64,000 nucleotides of DNA from NCBI GenBank assembly GCA_034423775.1, contig CP139918.1:3348001-3412000 (forward strand), given 5' to 3'. The translations under genes were made by a program, and so were the position numbers. The notes beneath the pieces are model-generated. The model was not told the origin of the DNA. It made no database searches and was given only the letters and a program-made list of their open reading frames with translations. Numbering within the stretch: position 1 is the first letter of the stretch; each line of letters starts with the position of its first letter. Positions 53,416 through 62,475 of this stretch are shown piece after piece. Origin of the DNA: Alphaproteobacteria bacterium US3C007. Its GTDB lineage: Bacteria; Pseudomonadota; Alphaproteobacteria; Rhodobacterales; Rhodobacteraceae.

Positions 53416-54055
53416 ATGGGTATCTCCGTTGTTGCCCTCCCCTTTAGGCTTATTTGCCGCTATGGGCAAGCCCTTGTTTGATCTCAATTGCGGTATAATG
53501 ATACATCACAGAGATTTGAAACAAAGAGCAAAGAGAGGCTCATCTCACCCCCTTTGGTTATGATCACCAGCACCGCTGACCAAGCCGCATGAGTCGGAGA
53601 CAGCATCGGAAAGGTTAGCAGCTTTAGATACCAAGGGCACACTGGATCTGATTAGGCAGTTTGATCTCTGTAAGACGACCGCAGTGATTCAGATTGAGGT
53701 CGATACAATCACGCCGCCCTATACCCGTTTTTAAAAATAAATTCTCAAGCCAAAACAGTTTCTTATGCAACTGGAAAAGAATTTATCTGGCTCTAAAGAT
53801 AATGCAGCCTTTATTTGCCCCAAGAATAATTTTGCGTTCAGGGTAAGTGAAATTCAAAATACTAGCACCTAATCCCCCGAGCAAAGGTATCAAAGCTTTC
53901 AATTTGCGGCCAGTATTTATGCGAAGATGCGACAGATGATAAAATTTCTCATTCGTCGTATCTCCGTGTAATTTTTTGCAATCGATCACATTCAGGATGT
54001 TATTTCGTACTATGCCGTAACAGACCCGTGTCGACGCTCAATCCAAGCGCTAAAA
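53416..54055. other. Intergenic region between the lysis cassette and rpsU
   Basis: About 640 bp holding no supported gene. It should contain the rpsU promoter. A minus-strand frame at 53783-53989 has no ribosome site and no recognised domain. Confidence 0.45.
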
Positions 54056-54247
54056 TTATTCCCAATCGCAAAATTCGACGCCTTTTTTATTATGCGCCAA
54101 GATTTGCCGCTGGGTGCCAATCGTCAGAGCATCACGCACCGAGGGGCGAAGAGGCTCTGCCCAAAGGCACTCACCGCTGATCACGGTCGCGCAGCCACTT
54201 GCGAAGCTGATCAGAAACAGCATCATCAGACAAAAGATCCACCTCAT
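54056..54247 (-). CDS. Rz1-like outer-membrane lipoprotein (o-spanin candidate)
   Basis: A 63-residue lipoprotein starting at the ATG at 54247 (MRWIFCLMMLFLISFASGCA), preceded by aaggag 7 bp upstream. The lipobox is FASGC. The mature part is short (about 43 residues) with AEPLRPSVRDALTIGTQRQILAHNKKG, a Pro-containing segment common in phage lipoproteins. The start lies 77 bp inside the Rz-like gene in another frame, the classic nested or overlapping spanin arrangement. Confidence 0.72.
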   Translation of the reverse strand: MRWIFCLMMLFLISFASGCATVISGECLWAEPLRPSVRDALTIGTQRQILAHNKKGVEFCDWE

Positions 54248-54407
54248 CTTCAATCTCCTTTGTGTTTTGACGCACTGATACCCGCGCTTTTAAATCGCGG
54301 ATCTTCTGGTTTGATTTCTGTTTGGCAGCGCCCCATAAAAACGAGCCAAGCATGGCCAAAACAAAGGCACCCGCCAGCGCAAGCCATGTTTTCAGCCGCG
54401 CGATCAT
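54171..54407 (-). CDS. Rz-like inner-membrane spanin candidate
   Basis: A 78-residue protein starting at 54407 (MIARLKTWLALAGAFVLAMLGSFLWGAAKQ): one N-terminal transmembrane segment and then a helical, charged region (IRDLKARVSVRQNTKEIEDEVDLLSDDAVSDQLRKWL), the topology of phage i-spanins. The start codon overlaps the endolysin stop by 4 bp (ATGA), and the 3' end overlaps the Rz1-like gene. Confidence 0.72.
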   Translation of the reverse strand: MIARLKTWLALAGAFVLAMLGSFLWGAAKQKSNQKIRDLKARVSVRQNTKEIEDEVDLLSDDAVSDQLRKWLRDRDQR

Positions 54408-55042
54408 CGGTCCCCCAGCCGCCATTTGCGCAGCCGCTCACGGAAAATACAAACCCCCGCCAGCATCACCAGAACGCCTGCACAAATCAGCGTAACCTGC
54501 GCTGCGGGGTGCATTGCCGCCACGCCCGCCGTGGCTGTGGCTGACGCCCCTGCCAGCGCTGTAACCGTGCTGGCTTGAAGGGTGGTGCTTTCGCTTGGAT
54601 TTGAACGCGGCGCGATTGCCCGGCGCACCCCCAGCAGCTTAGAGGCGGGATAGGCTTTGACATTCACCTGGTCGTTTTGATTGCCGCCCAGCAGATTGAG
54701 TTTCTGCGCCCCTTGGCCCTTGAAAAACCCGACATGGCCCTGCCAGCTGGCTTTGCCCGACAGGATCACCACATCGCCCTCTTTGGCCTCGCTAAGAGGT
54801 ATTTTTTGACCCCAGTCCAAATAAGAGCGCGCCAACAGCGAGCCGGTGCCCTTTGTTCCCGCTCGCAACAAGACCGAGCCAACAAAAGCCGCGCACCACG
54901 GCACCGCATCTTGCTTGATGTCAGAATGGCCAGCCTCGGCAAACATTGCCAAAACCAAAGGATTGTTTTCGGACCCCGCCCATTCCCATATCCCGACCTG
55001 TTTTTGCGCATGCTGCATTATGGTTTTGTTTAAATTTGCCAT
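54404..55042 (-). CDS. TIGR02594-type phage endolysin with C-terminal membrane segment
   Basis: A 212-residue protein. Start at 55042 (MANLNKTIMQHAQKQVGIWEWAG) has a gagagag site. The N-terminal NlpC/P60-like domain shows the family motif VPWCAAFVGSVLLRAG with the catalytic Cys and GHVGFFKGQGAQKL with the catalytic His. The C-terminus carries a hydrophobic segment (QVTLICAGVLVMLAGVCIF) between basic stretches, which could act as a holin-like or membrane anchor part. It heads the three-gene lysis cassette. No capsid or tail gene adjoins it in this window. Confidence 0.82.
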   Translation of the reverse strand: MANLNKTIMQHAQKQVGIWEWAGSENNPLVLAMFAEAGHSDIKQDAVPWCAAFVGSVLLRAGTKGTGSLLARSYLDWGQKIPLSEAKEGDVVILSGKASWQGHVGFFKGQGAQKLNLLGGNQNDQVNVKAYPASKLLGVRRAIAPRSNPSESTTLQASTVTALAGASATATAGVAAMHPAAQVTLICAGVLVMLAGVCIFRERLRKWRLGDR

Positions 55043-55942
55043 CGGCTCTCTCTCGTGACACACCCCGCAAGAGAGCGAAGGATCGGTTAGAATTGCTGCA
55101 TCTACGTAAAGACTACGCGCGCTTGATTAACAGCCATGTGCCGAGGGCTGACATATGCCATGATGGCTCAAAACCTGCCACACAAACACCGCGCCTGTTA
55201 CTTATCTTTTGGGTTAAAGACATGTTTTCGAATGATTCATAAGCTGGTGGCAACGCAACCTTAAAAACCATGCACACCGCGCGCCAAACCGTGGAGCCGC
55301 GAGCCATCGGTTATTTCGGGTCTGTGCATACCGAACTTGGGATGCCGGCAAATATAAGCGCAAGGCCTCTTCCTCTTTACGCTCTAGCTTCGCAAGTTAG
55401 CCCAATTTGATCGTCCCTGAGGGTGCGACATTAAAAAATCAGATCGGCGCCCAGCTTAACAATAAACGACCATAGCCCATAGCCCATAGCCCATAGCCCA
55501 TAGCCAACTATAAAGCCCGATGACGCTACCCCAACAAGCTTATGATCTTCTAAAGTGGCTCCATCATCACCCTAGATGTCGTGCCATGCCCGAAGGTGTA
55601 ATGGCCCTAGGTAGCATAAGGTTACATTTCAAAGCGTGCGCCTTGCACGTGCCGCGCTGTGTTTAAAGATATTCTTTGCAATATTAAAAAACCTGGGGGG
55701 GGAAGCACTGGCCCTAAAGCGGCTCTTCGCTGCGCTTTGCACAAATATTTTCGTTGAGCTTACCCCCGATGGGATACAACATGCCGCCGCTTTTTAGGGT
55801 AAGGTTTTATGAGCTTTCGAAAATATTAAAAAATTATTTATTTTTGAGGTCCGTAAATATATTATCAAACTGAACTAAAAACATCATGCAGCGACGGCAT
55901 TTGGCAAATATGAAAAGAGCTCAATCCAAAAAGGTAAAACCA
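55043..55942. other. Intergenic region upstream of the lysis cassette
   Basis: About 900 bp without a supported gene. It contains a heptamer tandem repeat (55471-55505) and a run of eight G residues at 55695-55702. The lysis cassette promoter should lie near 55060-55110, but I see no clear element. Confidence 0.5.
55471..55505. repeat. Five tandem copies of a 7-bp unit
   Basis: Five perfect copies of CATAGCC (35 bp). The unit length of 7 bp makes it a frame-shifting repeat if it were coding, but no frame spans it. Variable-number candidate. Confidence 0.9.
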
Positions 55943-56614
55943 ATGCGAAAATTTACGGCCATCATTCTTCTTTGTGTTTTATCTGCCTGCCAGTTTAATG
56001 TAACGCCAACCTTTTACGTCAGGGACATCCAAGATGTCATCGCGTCTCGAGATCCAATCAATTTACCCATATTTATGCAAGTCCCCGCCTCAAGCATCGA
56101 TGATTGTCACTCTGAAATCGGTCAGGTGCTGGGCATATTAGAAACCTATGGCATGATCGGAAAGCTACAATCATGCAACAGCGATGAAAGCGCGCTGTTT
56201 GCCACTGCCAATATTGAGCTTGAAGCGTCCGTCATGCGAGTAGACGATCAAAATCAGGATAATATGACCGGGGCTTTGGCACTTGGCATAGAAGATCGAG
56301 GCGATGGTTATTATGGGTTATATCTGGCTCGCAACCCAAATTTAGAAGCGGCAATGAGCTCTATTGAATCCGCCTTAGTTTTCGCCAGTCTTGACGCAAC
56401 AAATGTTGGCTTCATCGTTACCATAAACAATGACATGAGAGAGGCGCTTTTAATCACTACATATGATAGCTTTGTGAATGGTGCGCCATATGATGAGGAA
56501 GAGTTCACATTGCAGCCACGATCAGTTTTAAAAATTAGAGCATCAGATGTGAGCACAAATTTATTTTTCAATCGGGGTTGGTACGAAATTGGCGTTATCG
56601 CGTTTTCCAGCTAA
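55943..56614 (+). CDS. Lipoprotein of unknown function (DUF7424-like architecture)
   Basis: A 223-residue predicted lipoprotein. Start at 55943 (MRKFTAIILLCVLSACQFNV) gives a lipobox LSAC at residue 15; an upstream start at 55886 adds only basic residues before it. The mature protein has a beta-rich look and two cysteines (DDCHSEIG and LQSCNSDES) that could pair. The layout, a short lipoprotein signal followed by a paired-Cys domain, is reminiscent of DUF7424-type proteins known from phage and plasmid contexts. I have not confirmed the family. It is the next gene to the lysis cassette, but transcribed away from it. Confidence 0.7.
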   Translation: MRKFTAIILLCVLSACQFNVTPTFYVRDIQDVIASRDPINLPIFMQVPASSIDDCHSEIGQVLGILETYGMIGKLQSCNSDESALFATANIELEASVMRVDDQNQDNMTGALALGIEDRGDGYYGLYLARNPNLEAAMSSIESALVFASLDATNVGFIVTINNDMREALLITTYDSFVNGAPYDEEEFTLQPRSVLKIRASDVSTNLFFNRGWYEIGVIAFSS

Positions 56615-56939
56615 AGCTGCTGATAAAAAAACCTCCTGGAAACCTTAAACGATGATGTGTTTGCGCACCTGCAACAGATGTGTGCCGGCGATAAATAGAC
56701 CCTCCAAACTTTGGTTAAAAACATTGGAGCTTTAAGTATCGGTTTTTCGATGTGTCTTTGGGTTTTTTTAATCGGATTATGTTCATTTTATCAGTGGCTT
56801 ATTAACGCCAATAGAGCTGATCGAACAAATAATGATCTAAAATCGTACTTTCAGCGTAAACTCTGATATAGCCAGTCGCTAGAATTAAGAACATCGTAGC
56901 CAACAGCCTCATTGAAACTGCAAGTTATGGAGCTGACTT
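56615..56939. other. Intergenic stretch
   Basis: About 325 bp after the lipoprotein gene. No ORF or clear terminator stands out, apart from AT-rich sequence before the small ORF that follows. Confidence 0.4.
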
Positions 56940-57113
56940 ATGAATGAAATACGGGACCGACATTTTATAGATGAACTCGTTCAATATGGACGAGAGTATC
57001 TGCTGACCGATGTAGACGATCTGGTTTGGGAGTGGTTGAAACAATCCCATTTCGTTGACAGTAAAAATCAGGCAACAGACAGAGGCAAATCCTTGTTGCT
57101 TATGCTCAGCTAG
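56940..57113 (+). CDS. Small protein, 57 aa (candidate)
   Basis: ATG at 56940 with ggag 7 bp upstream. The product starts MNEIRDRHFIDELVQYGREYLL and continues DVDDLVWEWLKQSHFVDSKNQ, a charged helical protein with no signal peptide or membrane segment. No family recognised. Its ribosome site and acidic composition make it more likely coding than a chance frame. Confidence 0.5.
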   Translation: MNEIRDRHFIDELVQYGREYLLTDVDDLVWEWLKQSHFVDSKNQATDRGKSLLLMLS

Positions 57114-57247
57114 GCTTCAAAACATATCTCATTCATTTTGATCCAATCTGTAGCACGAACCGTATCGTTACAAGGATTATGCGTAAATACGCACCTGGCG
57201 ATCATGGTTAATCGCTTATTCAAGGCGCGGGCGAGCCACCCGAGACG

Positions 57248-57430
57248 TTGGGAAATGATGTGAAAAAATGTATCTGCGGACGTTCACCGACAGCCACCTG
57301 CATTGGGTGGCATAAGCTGACCCATGCAGAGTGGCAGGTGAAAAAACTTATCTTAGAAGCTGAGACACATGCTGAAAAAGTCGCAGAGGAATATTCTAAA
57401 CTCATGGAACAGAAAAACTGGCTCCGTTGA
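57248..57430 (+). CDS. Small CxCG-type protein, 60 aa (candidate)
   Basis: The frame contains KKCICGRSPTATCIGWHKLTHAEW: a CxC pair with a third Cys after 9 residues and a His, which could hold a metal. A helical charged tail follows. The start is uncertain: TTG at 57248 or GTG at 57260, which is preceded by gggaaat. The CICGRSPTxxCxGWHxLT pattern is known to me from small phage or accessory proteins but the family is not confirmed. Confidence 0.5.
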   Translation: MGNDVKKCICGRSPTATCIGWHKLTHAEWQVKKLILEAETHAEKVAEEYSKLMEQKNWLR

Positions 57431-57594
57431 AGCAATGACGCGTGTTTACAATAAACGCTTTTAATTTCGGATCAGCTAGAAATGTCTACCAACAAAAAAC
57501 AGAACTAAACTTCCACATCTGTGATCATTAGTTTACGTTTTGTAAAAACCTTAGAAGCAAAAACCGTTAAGCCAAATTGCCCCTTGCGCAGAAC

Positions 57595-58188
57595 TTACAC
57601 ACCGTCGAACGCTGTTTTTGCCCCCAAAGGCCCCTTCGTCAACACAAAGGCGTTAGGCTTCAGCACCCAAGCACACACAGGTGCGAGCGCACGTTTTATC
57701 CCGCGCCAATGATGCGAAACATTCCAGAAAGTTAAAAACAAAATGAAGGGACCAATGGGAGCATCGGCAATAGCAATATGTTCGACTTTCAGGATGAAGC
57801 ACGCTTTTTTGAGATGCTTGCGCGTTGGTAAAAAATTAGTGACGGCGATGGATGTTTGCGCGACGGCAGGTGCGAAGGCATCAGGATTGTCAAGATCAGC
57901 CCACATTTTGTTGAACCATTGCCAGCTAATCGGATAGGGCGTGCGGCAAACAGCTGTTACTTGGCGTGACGCCTTGTCTAAAGCGATCGCTTCAAAGCTG
58001 ATCACTTTAGACCATGCAATAGCAAGGGAAGGCGCGGTGACAGCTAAACCGCTAGAGGTGTTTTTGAACCGGTCATAAACACATTGAATTTGAGCGTAAA
58101 AGAGAACGCTGGATGAGCTGACATTAAAAACATACGAGGCTGCGCAGAGCGCTACGTCAAAATACAACCGCGTGGTAAAGCCTGCCAT
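57595..58188 (-). CDS. Hypothetical protein, 197 aa (uncertain)
   Basis: A minus-strand frame of 197 codons, the longest unassigned one in the decayed stretch. Composition is moderately hydrophobic (LYFDVALCAASYVFNVSSSSVLFY near the N-terminus; PIGPFILFLTFWNVSHHW later). Codon use is like that of neighbours. No ribosome site is visible and no domain recognised, so it may be a gene remnant. Confidence 0.4.
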   Translation of the reverse strand: MAGFTTRLYFDVALCAASYVFNVSSSSVLFYAQIQCVYDRFKNTSSGLAVTAPSLAIAWSKVISFEAIALDKASRQVTAVCRTPYPISWQWFNKMWADLDNPDAFAPAVAQTSIAVTNFLPTRKHLKKACFILKVEHIAIADAPIGPFILFLTFWNVSHHWRGIKRALAPVCAWVLKPNAFVLTKGPLGAKTAFDGV

Positions 58189-58899
58189 TCAAAAACTGAT
58201 CGAACCGCCTTCACCGCGTTTTTTGGGGTTTTTCTTTTCCAAGCAAGAAGCTTCGACAATAAAGCGTTAAAAAAAGTCAACCGTATTGCCGCGCCAGACG
58301 CGCTAATCCGGGTTAAAGGTGGCGACCCACGCGCCAATCGCATCAAACCAAAAATTTTTCTGAAGATAAATAAAACTGACCATAATAGTTACATTATACA
58401 AGCTCGTTCTGCCGAAGTTCCAAAAGGTAAAAACGTTACTTAGATACGCCATCCCTTTTTTTGAGCGCTCCTTTCCAGTTTTAAATCAGGACTGCTAACG
58501 CGCTGGAATGAACGTGCTGGGCGCCAAATGAAAAATTCATGCCTTCAATAATTGATACACTATTGATTTACCCGCGTTTGAATGTTAGCCAAGGCGCAAA
58601 GAAGATGACGGAGCGAACACTCACCTGTCCAAATTGCAGCATATAAAAAAATTGAACACCGTGTTCGGCATGTTGATTTTGATGGTGAAAAATAGATGCT
58701 TGGTTGCAAATTGAAATTTTGGCTAGAAAATGAACGACAACATTATCTTAACATCCAAGCGCAACAATAACTGCGGAGCGCTAAACGCAGCTTATGCAGC
58801 ACAACGCACGCGTTCTATCTCGGCAAAAGCCGAGTCACGACATAAAAGCGAAGCCTCACAAAGCGCGCCTCGGTCGAATGTGGACGGGAAAATAATGTA
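58189..58899. other. Intergenic region upstream of the second TRAP operon
   Basis: About 710 bp with short frames only. It should carry the TRAP operon promoter. No strong palindrome or hairpin is visible. Confidence 0.45.
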
Positions 58900-59487
58900 A
58901 TGCATGCGCTGTTAACCCTTCTCAAACCATTGCAAATTTTCAATGATATCTGCGGCTGGTTTGGGCGTTGGATCTCAGTCATCGCCTTGGCGCTTATGGT
59001 CCTTATAATTTTACTGCAGGTTTTCTGCCGCTATGCGCTGAACAATGCCCTGCCCTGGCCCGATGAAGCGGCACGGTTTCTTATGCTATGGCTCACTGGC
59101 TTGATGGCGCCAATTGCGCTGCGTCAGGGTGGATTTGTTGCGATTGAAACGCTGACGCAATTTTTGCCCCGCCGGGGCGTTACCTTATTAACGCTGTTTC
59201 TGTTTACAGTGTCTCTTATGGTGCTTTGCGTTGCCGTAAAATTGGGGTGGAAACACGTTAATTCTGGATGGCTGTTTGCCAGCGCCTCTTTAAAGCTGCC
59301 GCTGCAGCTGATCGGTTTGAAAGCCGTTAAACTCAAATTGGCGTGGATGTATTTATCACTTTTTGTGGGTGCCGTTTTAATGATTTTTGCTACGGTCGAG
59401 TTAATTATCCGCCAAATTATCACCCTCGGGGGAGAGCATCGCCATTTACGAGATATTCCTATTCTTGACAGCGAAAGTGCGCAATAA
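58900..59487 (+). CDS. TRAP transporter small permease DctQ (second system)
   Basis: A 195-residue membrane protein with four hydrophobic helices (WISVIALALMVLIILLQVFCRYAL; ARFLMLWLTGLMAPIAL; VTLLTLFLFTVSLMVLCVAVKLG; MYLSLFVGAVLMIFATVELII). The LPWPDEAARFLMLWLTGLMAPIA motif is typical. It is first in the operon, so the gene order (DctQ-DctM-DctP) differs from the hps operon. Confidence 0.9.
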   Translation: MHALLTLLKPLQIFNDICGWFGRWISVIALALMVLIILLQVFCRYALNNALPWPDEAARFLMLWLTGLMAPIALRQGGFVAIETLTQFLPRRGVTLLTLFLFTVSLMVLCVAVKLGWKHVNSGWLFASASLKLPLQLIGLKAVKLKLAWMYLSLFVGAVLMIFATVELIIRQIITLGGEHRHLRDIPILDSESAQ

Positions 59488-60776
59488 TGCTGATGTGGTT
59501 CCTACCCCTGTTTCTGGTGTTTTTGGTGATTGGTCTACCGGTGTTTTTCGGGCTTTTGGCGGCGCCCGGGCTTTTGTTATGGCTCAACGGTCAAGAACGT
59601 GACATCGCCCTCTTATATCGCAACGTTTACAATGGAATGGACAGCTTTCCGCTGATGGCCATTCCATTTTTTATGCTGGCGGGCGAATTGATGAACCGGG
59701 GTGGAATCACAAGCCGTTTGGTGGAATTCGCTCAGGCAATTATGGGGCATCTGCGCGGTGGCCTTGCGCATGTGAATATTTTATCTTCAATGCTGTTTGC
59801 CGGCCTGTCCGGATCAGCCGTCGCGGACACTTCTGCGCTTGGCTCTATGCTGATCCCCGCGATGGAAAAACAAGGCTATACAAGGCGTTTTGCGGCCGCA
59901 ATTACCGCCGCAAGTTCGGTTATTGGGCCCATTATCCCCCCCTCTGGCATCATGATTATCTACGCCTATGTAATGGGCGAGAGCGTCGCCGCATTGTTCT
60001 TAGCGGGTATTGTGCCGGGGGTTATGGTCGGTGCAGGGCTGATGCTTATGGTAAAGGTCATGGCCGACCGCTATGATTTTCCAGTTGCCAGCGCTAAATA
60101 CAGTTGGCGCGCCCGCGGCCAAGCCAGCCTAAAAGCATTTTTTCCTTTGATGACGCCGGTGATCATCCTTGGCGGTATTCTCGGCGGGATATTTACCCCG
60201 ACAGAAGCCGCGGCTGTTGCGGTAGGGTATGCAACTTTTATCGGCTTATTCGTTTTAAAATCACTGAAACTGCAGGATTTACCTCAAGTTCTTACAAAAG
60301 CGGCGATGACTTCTTCGGTTGTATTATTGCTGGTTGGCGCGGCAATGGCGTTTAAAACGGTCGTTAGCCTGAGCCATGCTCCAGAAACCCTTGCAGCGTT
60401 TATATTGTCGCTTTCGGAAAACCCGCTGATTTTACTTTTTCTGATCAATATCTTGCTGTTCATTGTTGGAATGTTCTTAGACGCTGGGCCGGCAATCATT
60501 ATTTTAGGGCCAATCTTGGGGCCAATTTTCATCAGTATGGGCGTTGACCCAGTTCATTTTGCAATCATAATGAGCGTAAATTTAACGGTTGGGCTGGCAA
60601 CGCCACCGATGGGCTTGGTGCTGTTTGTGGCCTCCTCTGTATCAGGAGAGAGAGTCGATAGTATCGCCCGCGCAATCATTCCATTTCTTTTGGTTGAAAT
60701 ATTTGTGATCTTCTTAATCACCTATATTCCAGCCATTTCCATGACGATCCCACGTCTTACGGGGTTCGTAAACTAA
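59487..60776 (+). CDS. TRAP transporter large permease DctM (second system)
   Basis: A 429-residue integral membrane protein. Signatures: FPLMAIPFFMLAGELMNRGGITSRLVEFAQAI, SSMLFAGLSGSAVADTSALGSMLIPAMEKQGY, SSVIGPIIPPSGIMIIYAYVMGESVAALFLAGIVPG and VNLTVGLATPPMGLVLFV. The ATG shares one base with the dctQ stop, so translation is coupled. Confidence 0.95.
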   Translation: MLMWFLPLFLVFLVIGLPVFFGLLAAPGLLLWLNGQERDIALLYRNVYNGMDSFPLMAIPFFMLAGELMNRGGITSRLVEFAQAIMGHLRGGLAHVNILSSMLFAGLSGSAVADTSALGSMLIPAMEKQGYTRRFAAAITAASSVIGPIIPPSGIMIIYAYVMGESVAALFLAGIVPGVMVGAGLMLMVKVMADRYDFPVASAKYSWRARGQASLKAFFPLMTPVIILGGILGGIFTPTEAAAVAVGYATFIGLFVLKSLKLQDLPQVLTKAAMTSSVVLLLVGAAMAFKTVVSLSHAPETLAAFILSLSENPLILLFLINILLFIVGMFLDAGPAIIILGPILGPIFISMGVDPVHFAIIMSVNLTVGLATPPMGLVLFVASSVSGERVDSIARAIIPFLLVEIFVIFLITYIPAISMTIPRLTGFVN

Positions 60777-60807
60777 CCTTAACTGCAATATCTCTAGGGA
60801 GGAAAAC

Positions 60808-61866
60808 ATGCTAAAAGGTACTATCAAGTCGCTGACGCTTGCAGCGATGCTAACCACAGGGGCGGTGGCTGCCAATGCCGCAGATTACACAATCCGAGCC
60901 ACAGCCAACTCGAATGAGAACGATGAAGACTATGATGGTCTTGTTGTGTTCAAAAACTATGTTGAAAGCGCTTCAAACGGCGCGATCGAAGTTGAATTAT
61001 TCATCGGCACGCAGCTATGTTCAAAAGGCGCGGAATGCTTGCAAGGTGTGGCCGATGGTTCAATCGATGTGTATATTTCGACATCAGGCGGCGCGGCCGG
61101 TATCTTCCCATATGTGCAAGTTCTGGACCTGCCTTATTTGATGGCGGATGATCGCGTTGCTGAGCACGTTCTTTCCGGTGATTTTACTCGCACAGTGCGC
61201 AAAATGGCGCTTGAAAACTCTGGCGATAAAATCCGTTTGATGACAATCGGGAATACCGGCGGATGGCGCAACTTCGCGAATACAAAACGCCGCGTTCAAA
61301 ACCCAGATGACATGGCCGGTTTGAAAATTCGTACCGTTGTTGCAGATCTTCCGCAAGAACTCGTAAAAGCGCTTGGCGCCTCTCCTACGCCGATCCCATG
61401 GCCTGAACTGTTCACATCGTTTCAAACCGGTGTGGTGGAAGGGTCTAAAAACGGCATCACCGATATCATGGGGATGAAATTCCCAGATGCAGGCCTGAAA
61501 TATGTGACTTTGGACGGCCATGCCTATATGGGCGCTTTGTGGTGGATGTCAAATGACACATTCATGTCAATGCCAGCAGAAATGCGTACGATCGTTGCCG
61601 ATGGTTTCTCACAATTGCAACAGGCCACCTTCGCTTCACCAAAGCGTAAATCAATTCAAGCCTATGCCGATTTTGTAGCTGGTGGCGGAGACCTTTACGT
61701 GCCGACACCTGAAGAAAAAGCAGCGTTCAAATCAGCTGCAGCGCCCGTTTATGATTGGTTCAAAGCCAATGTAGATGGAGGCGAAGAAGTGTTTAATGCA
61801 CTGACGTCAGCGGTTGCCGCCGCAGAGGCCGATATTTCCGCTGGTCGCGCAGCGGATATTCAATAA
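60808..61866 (+). CDS. TRAP transporter substrate-binding protein DctP (second system)
   Basis: A 352-residue periplasmic receptor with a signal peptide (LTLAAMLTTGAVAANAAD) and a gggagg ribosome site. It has the DctP features GAIEVELFIGTQLCSKGAECLQGVADGSIDVYISTSGGAAGIFPYVQVLDLPYLM, DDMAGLKIRTVVADLPQELVKALGASPTPIPWPELFTSFQTGVVEG and an Arg in LKIRTV that contacts the ligand carboxylate in the family. It is last in the operon and has its own terminator. Ligand unknown. Confidence 0.93.
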   Translation: MLKGTIKSLTLAAMLTTGAVAANAADYTIRATANSNENDEDYDGLVVFKNYVESASNGAIEVELFIGTQLCSKGAECLQGVADGSIDVYISTSGGAAGIFPYVQVLDLPYLMADDRVAEHVLSGDFTRTVRKMALENSGDKIRLMTIGNTGGWRNFANTKRRVQNPDDMAGLKIRTVVADLPQELVKALGASPTPIPWPELFTSFQTGVVEGSKNGITDIMGMKFPDAGLKYVTLDGHAYMGALWWMSNDTFMSMPAEMRTIVADGFSQLQQATFASPKRKSIQAYADFVAGGGDLYVPTPEEKAAFKSAAAPVYDWFKANVDGGEEVFNALTSAVAAAEADISAGRAADIQ

Positions 61867-61876
61867 AAACAATGGG

Positions 61877-61903
61877 TCTGCGCAGCATGTGTCGCTGCGC
61901 AGA
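61877..61903 (+). terminator. Terminator hairpin after the second TRAP operon
   Basis: A perfect 10-bp stem (TCTGCGCAGC/GCTGCGCAGA) with a 7-nt loop, 10 bp after the stop, followed by CCCAC and a T-rich stretch. GC-rich and likely efficient. Confidence 0.75.
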
Positions 61904-61968
61904 TCCCACTTTCGTATCTTTCTGTCAAAAATGTTGAAAACATTTGCAAAGCTGGTTTGCATCCGTTC

Positions 61969-62475
61969 TTATCTGAACGGATATAACCAGACCCGATAAT
62001 CATCGATCAAAACATGCGCCTTCTCAATCTGCTCCTTCGTCATTTTTTTAACCACTTCCTCTTGGCTAATCATCGCATCCGGATCATTACCAATCGCAGA
62101 GAGCACATACCACATATAGGCACGGGTCAAATCAGGCGCGGGCATGCCAAGCCCCAGTTCATAATACCACGCGACACCAGATTGTGCGCCCGGATGGCCT
62201 TTCATTGCACTGCGCAAATACCAATCAAACGCGCGCTCAAAATCCTGCTCTACGCCCAAGCCCATCGCATACATTACGCCAATCAATTCTTCGGCCTCGG
62301 CATTGCCCGAACGGGCTGCAGGCCACAGCGCATGGCGCGCTTGTTCAAATTTCCCCGCCTCCATCAGATCTCTGGCAATTTCAAGCTCGGCCAAAGCGGG
62401 CCCAGCGCTGATCAACGCGGTTTGCAACGCCAAAACCTGCCCCATCCTCTTAAAAACCTGTTTAGTGCGATACAT
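61969..62475 (-). CDS. Sel1-repeat protein
   Basis: A 168-residue exported protein. Start at 62475 (MYRTKQVFKRMGQVLALQTALISAG) is supported by an aagga site 8 bp upstream. A signal peptide ends near PALAE. The mature protein contains Sel1-like repeats (GNAEAEELIGVMYAMGLGVEQDFERAFDWYLRSAMKGHPGAQSGVAWYYELGLG). These mediate protein contacts. It is divergent from the cytochrome c peroxidase gene, and the two reading frames overlap at their 5' ends if the usual peroxidase start is used. Confidence 0.85.
   Translation of the reverse strand: MYRTKQVFKRMGQVLALQTALISAGPALAELEIARDLMEAGKFEQARHALWPAARSGNAEAEELIGVMYAMGLGVEQDFERAFDWYLRSAMKGHPGAQSGVAWYYELGLGMPAPDLTRAYMWYVLSAIGNDPDAMISQEEVVKKMTKEQIEKAHVLIDDYRVWLYPFR

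Noticed and set aside
53783..53989. 68-codon minus-strand frame between rpsU and the lysis cassette
   Set aside because: No ribosome site, no domain; chance frame.
55471..55505. CRISPR array
   Set aside because: The 7-bp unit has no spacers; it is a simple tandem repeat, and no cas genes are present.
40600..58800. Apparent similarity between the intergenic stretches near 40.6-40.9 kb and 58.6-58.8 kb
   Set aside because: Only short interrupted matches; not enough to call a repeat or a shared element by eye.
62014..62421. Long N-terminal extension of the peroxidase frame from an ATG at 62014
   Set aside because: The extension is antisense to the Sel1 gene and has the composition of a shadow frame; it does not match the peroxidase family.
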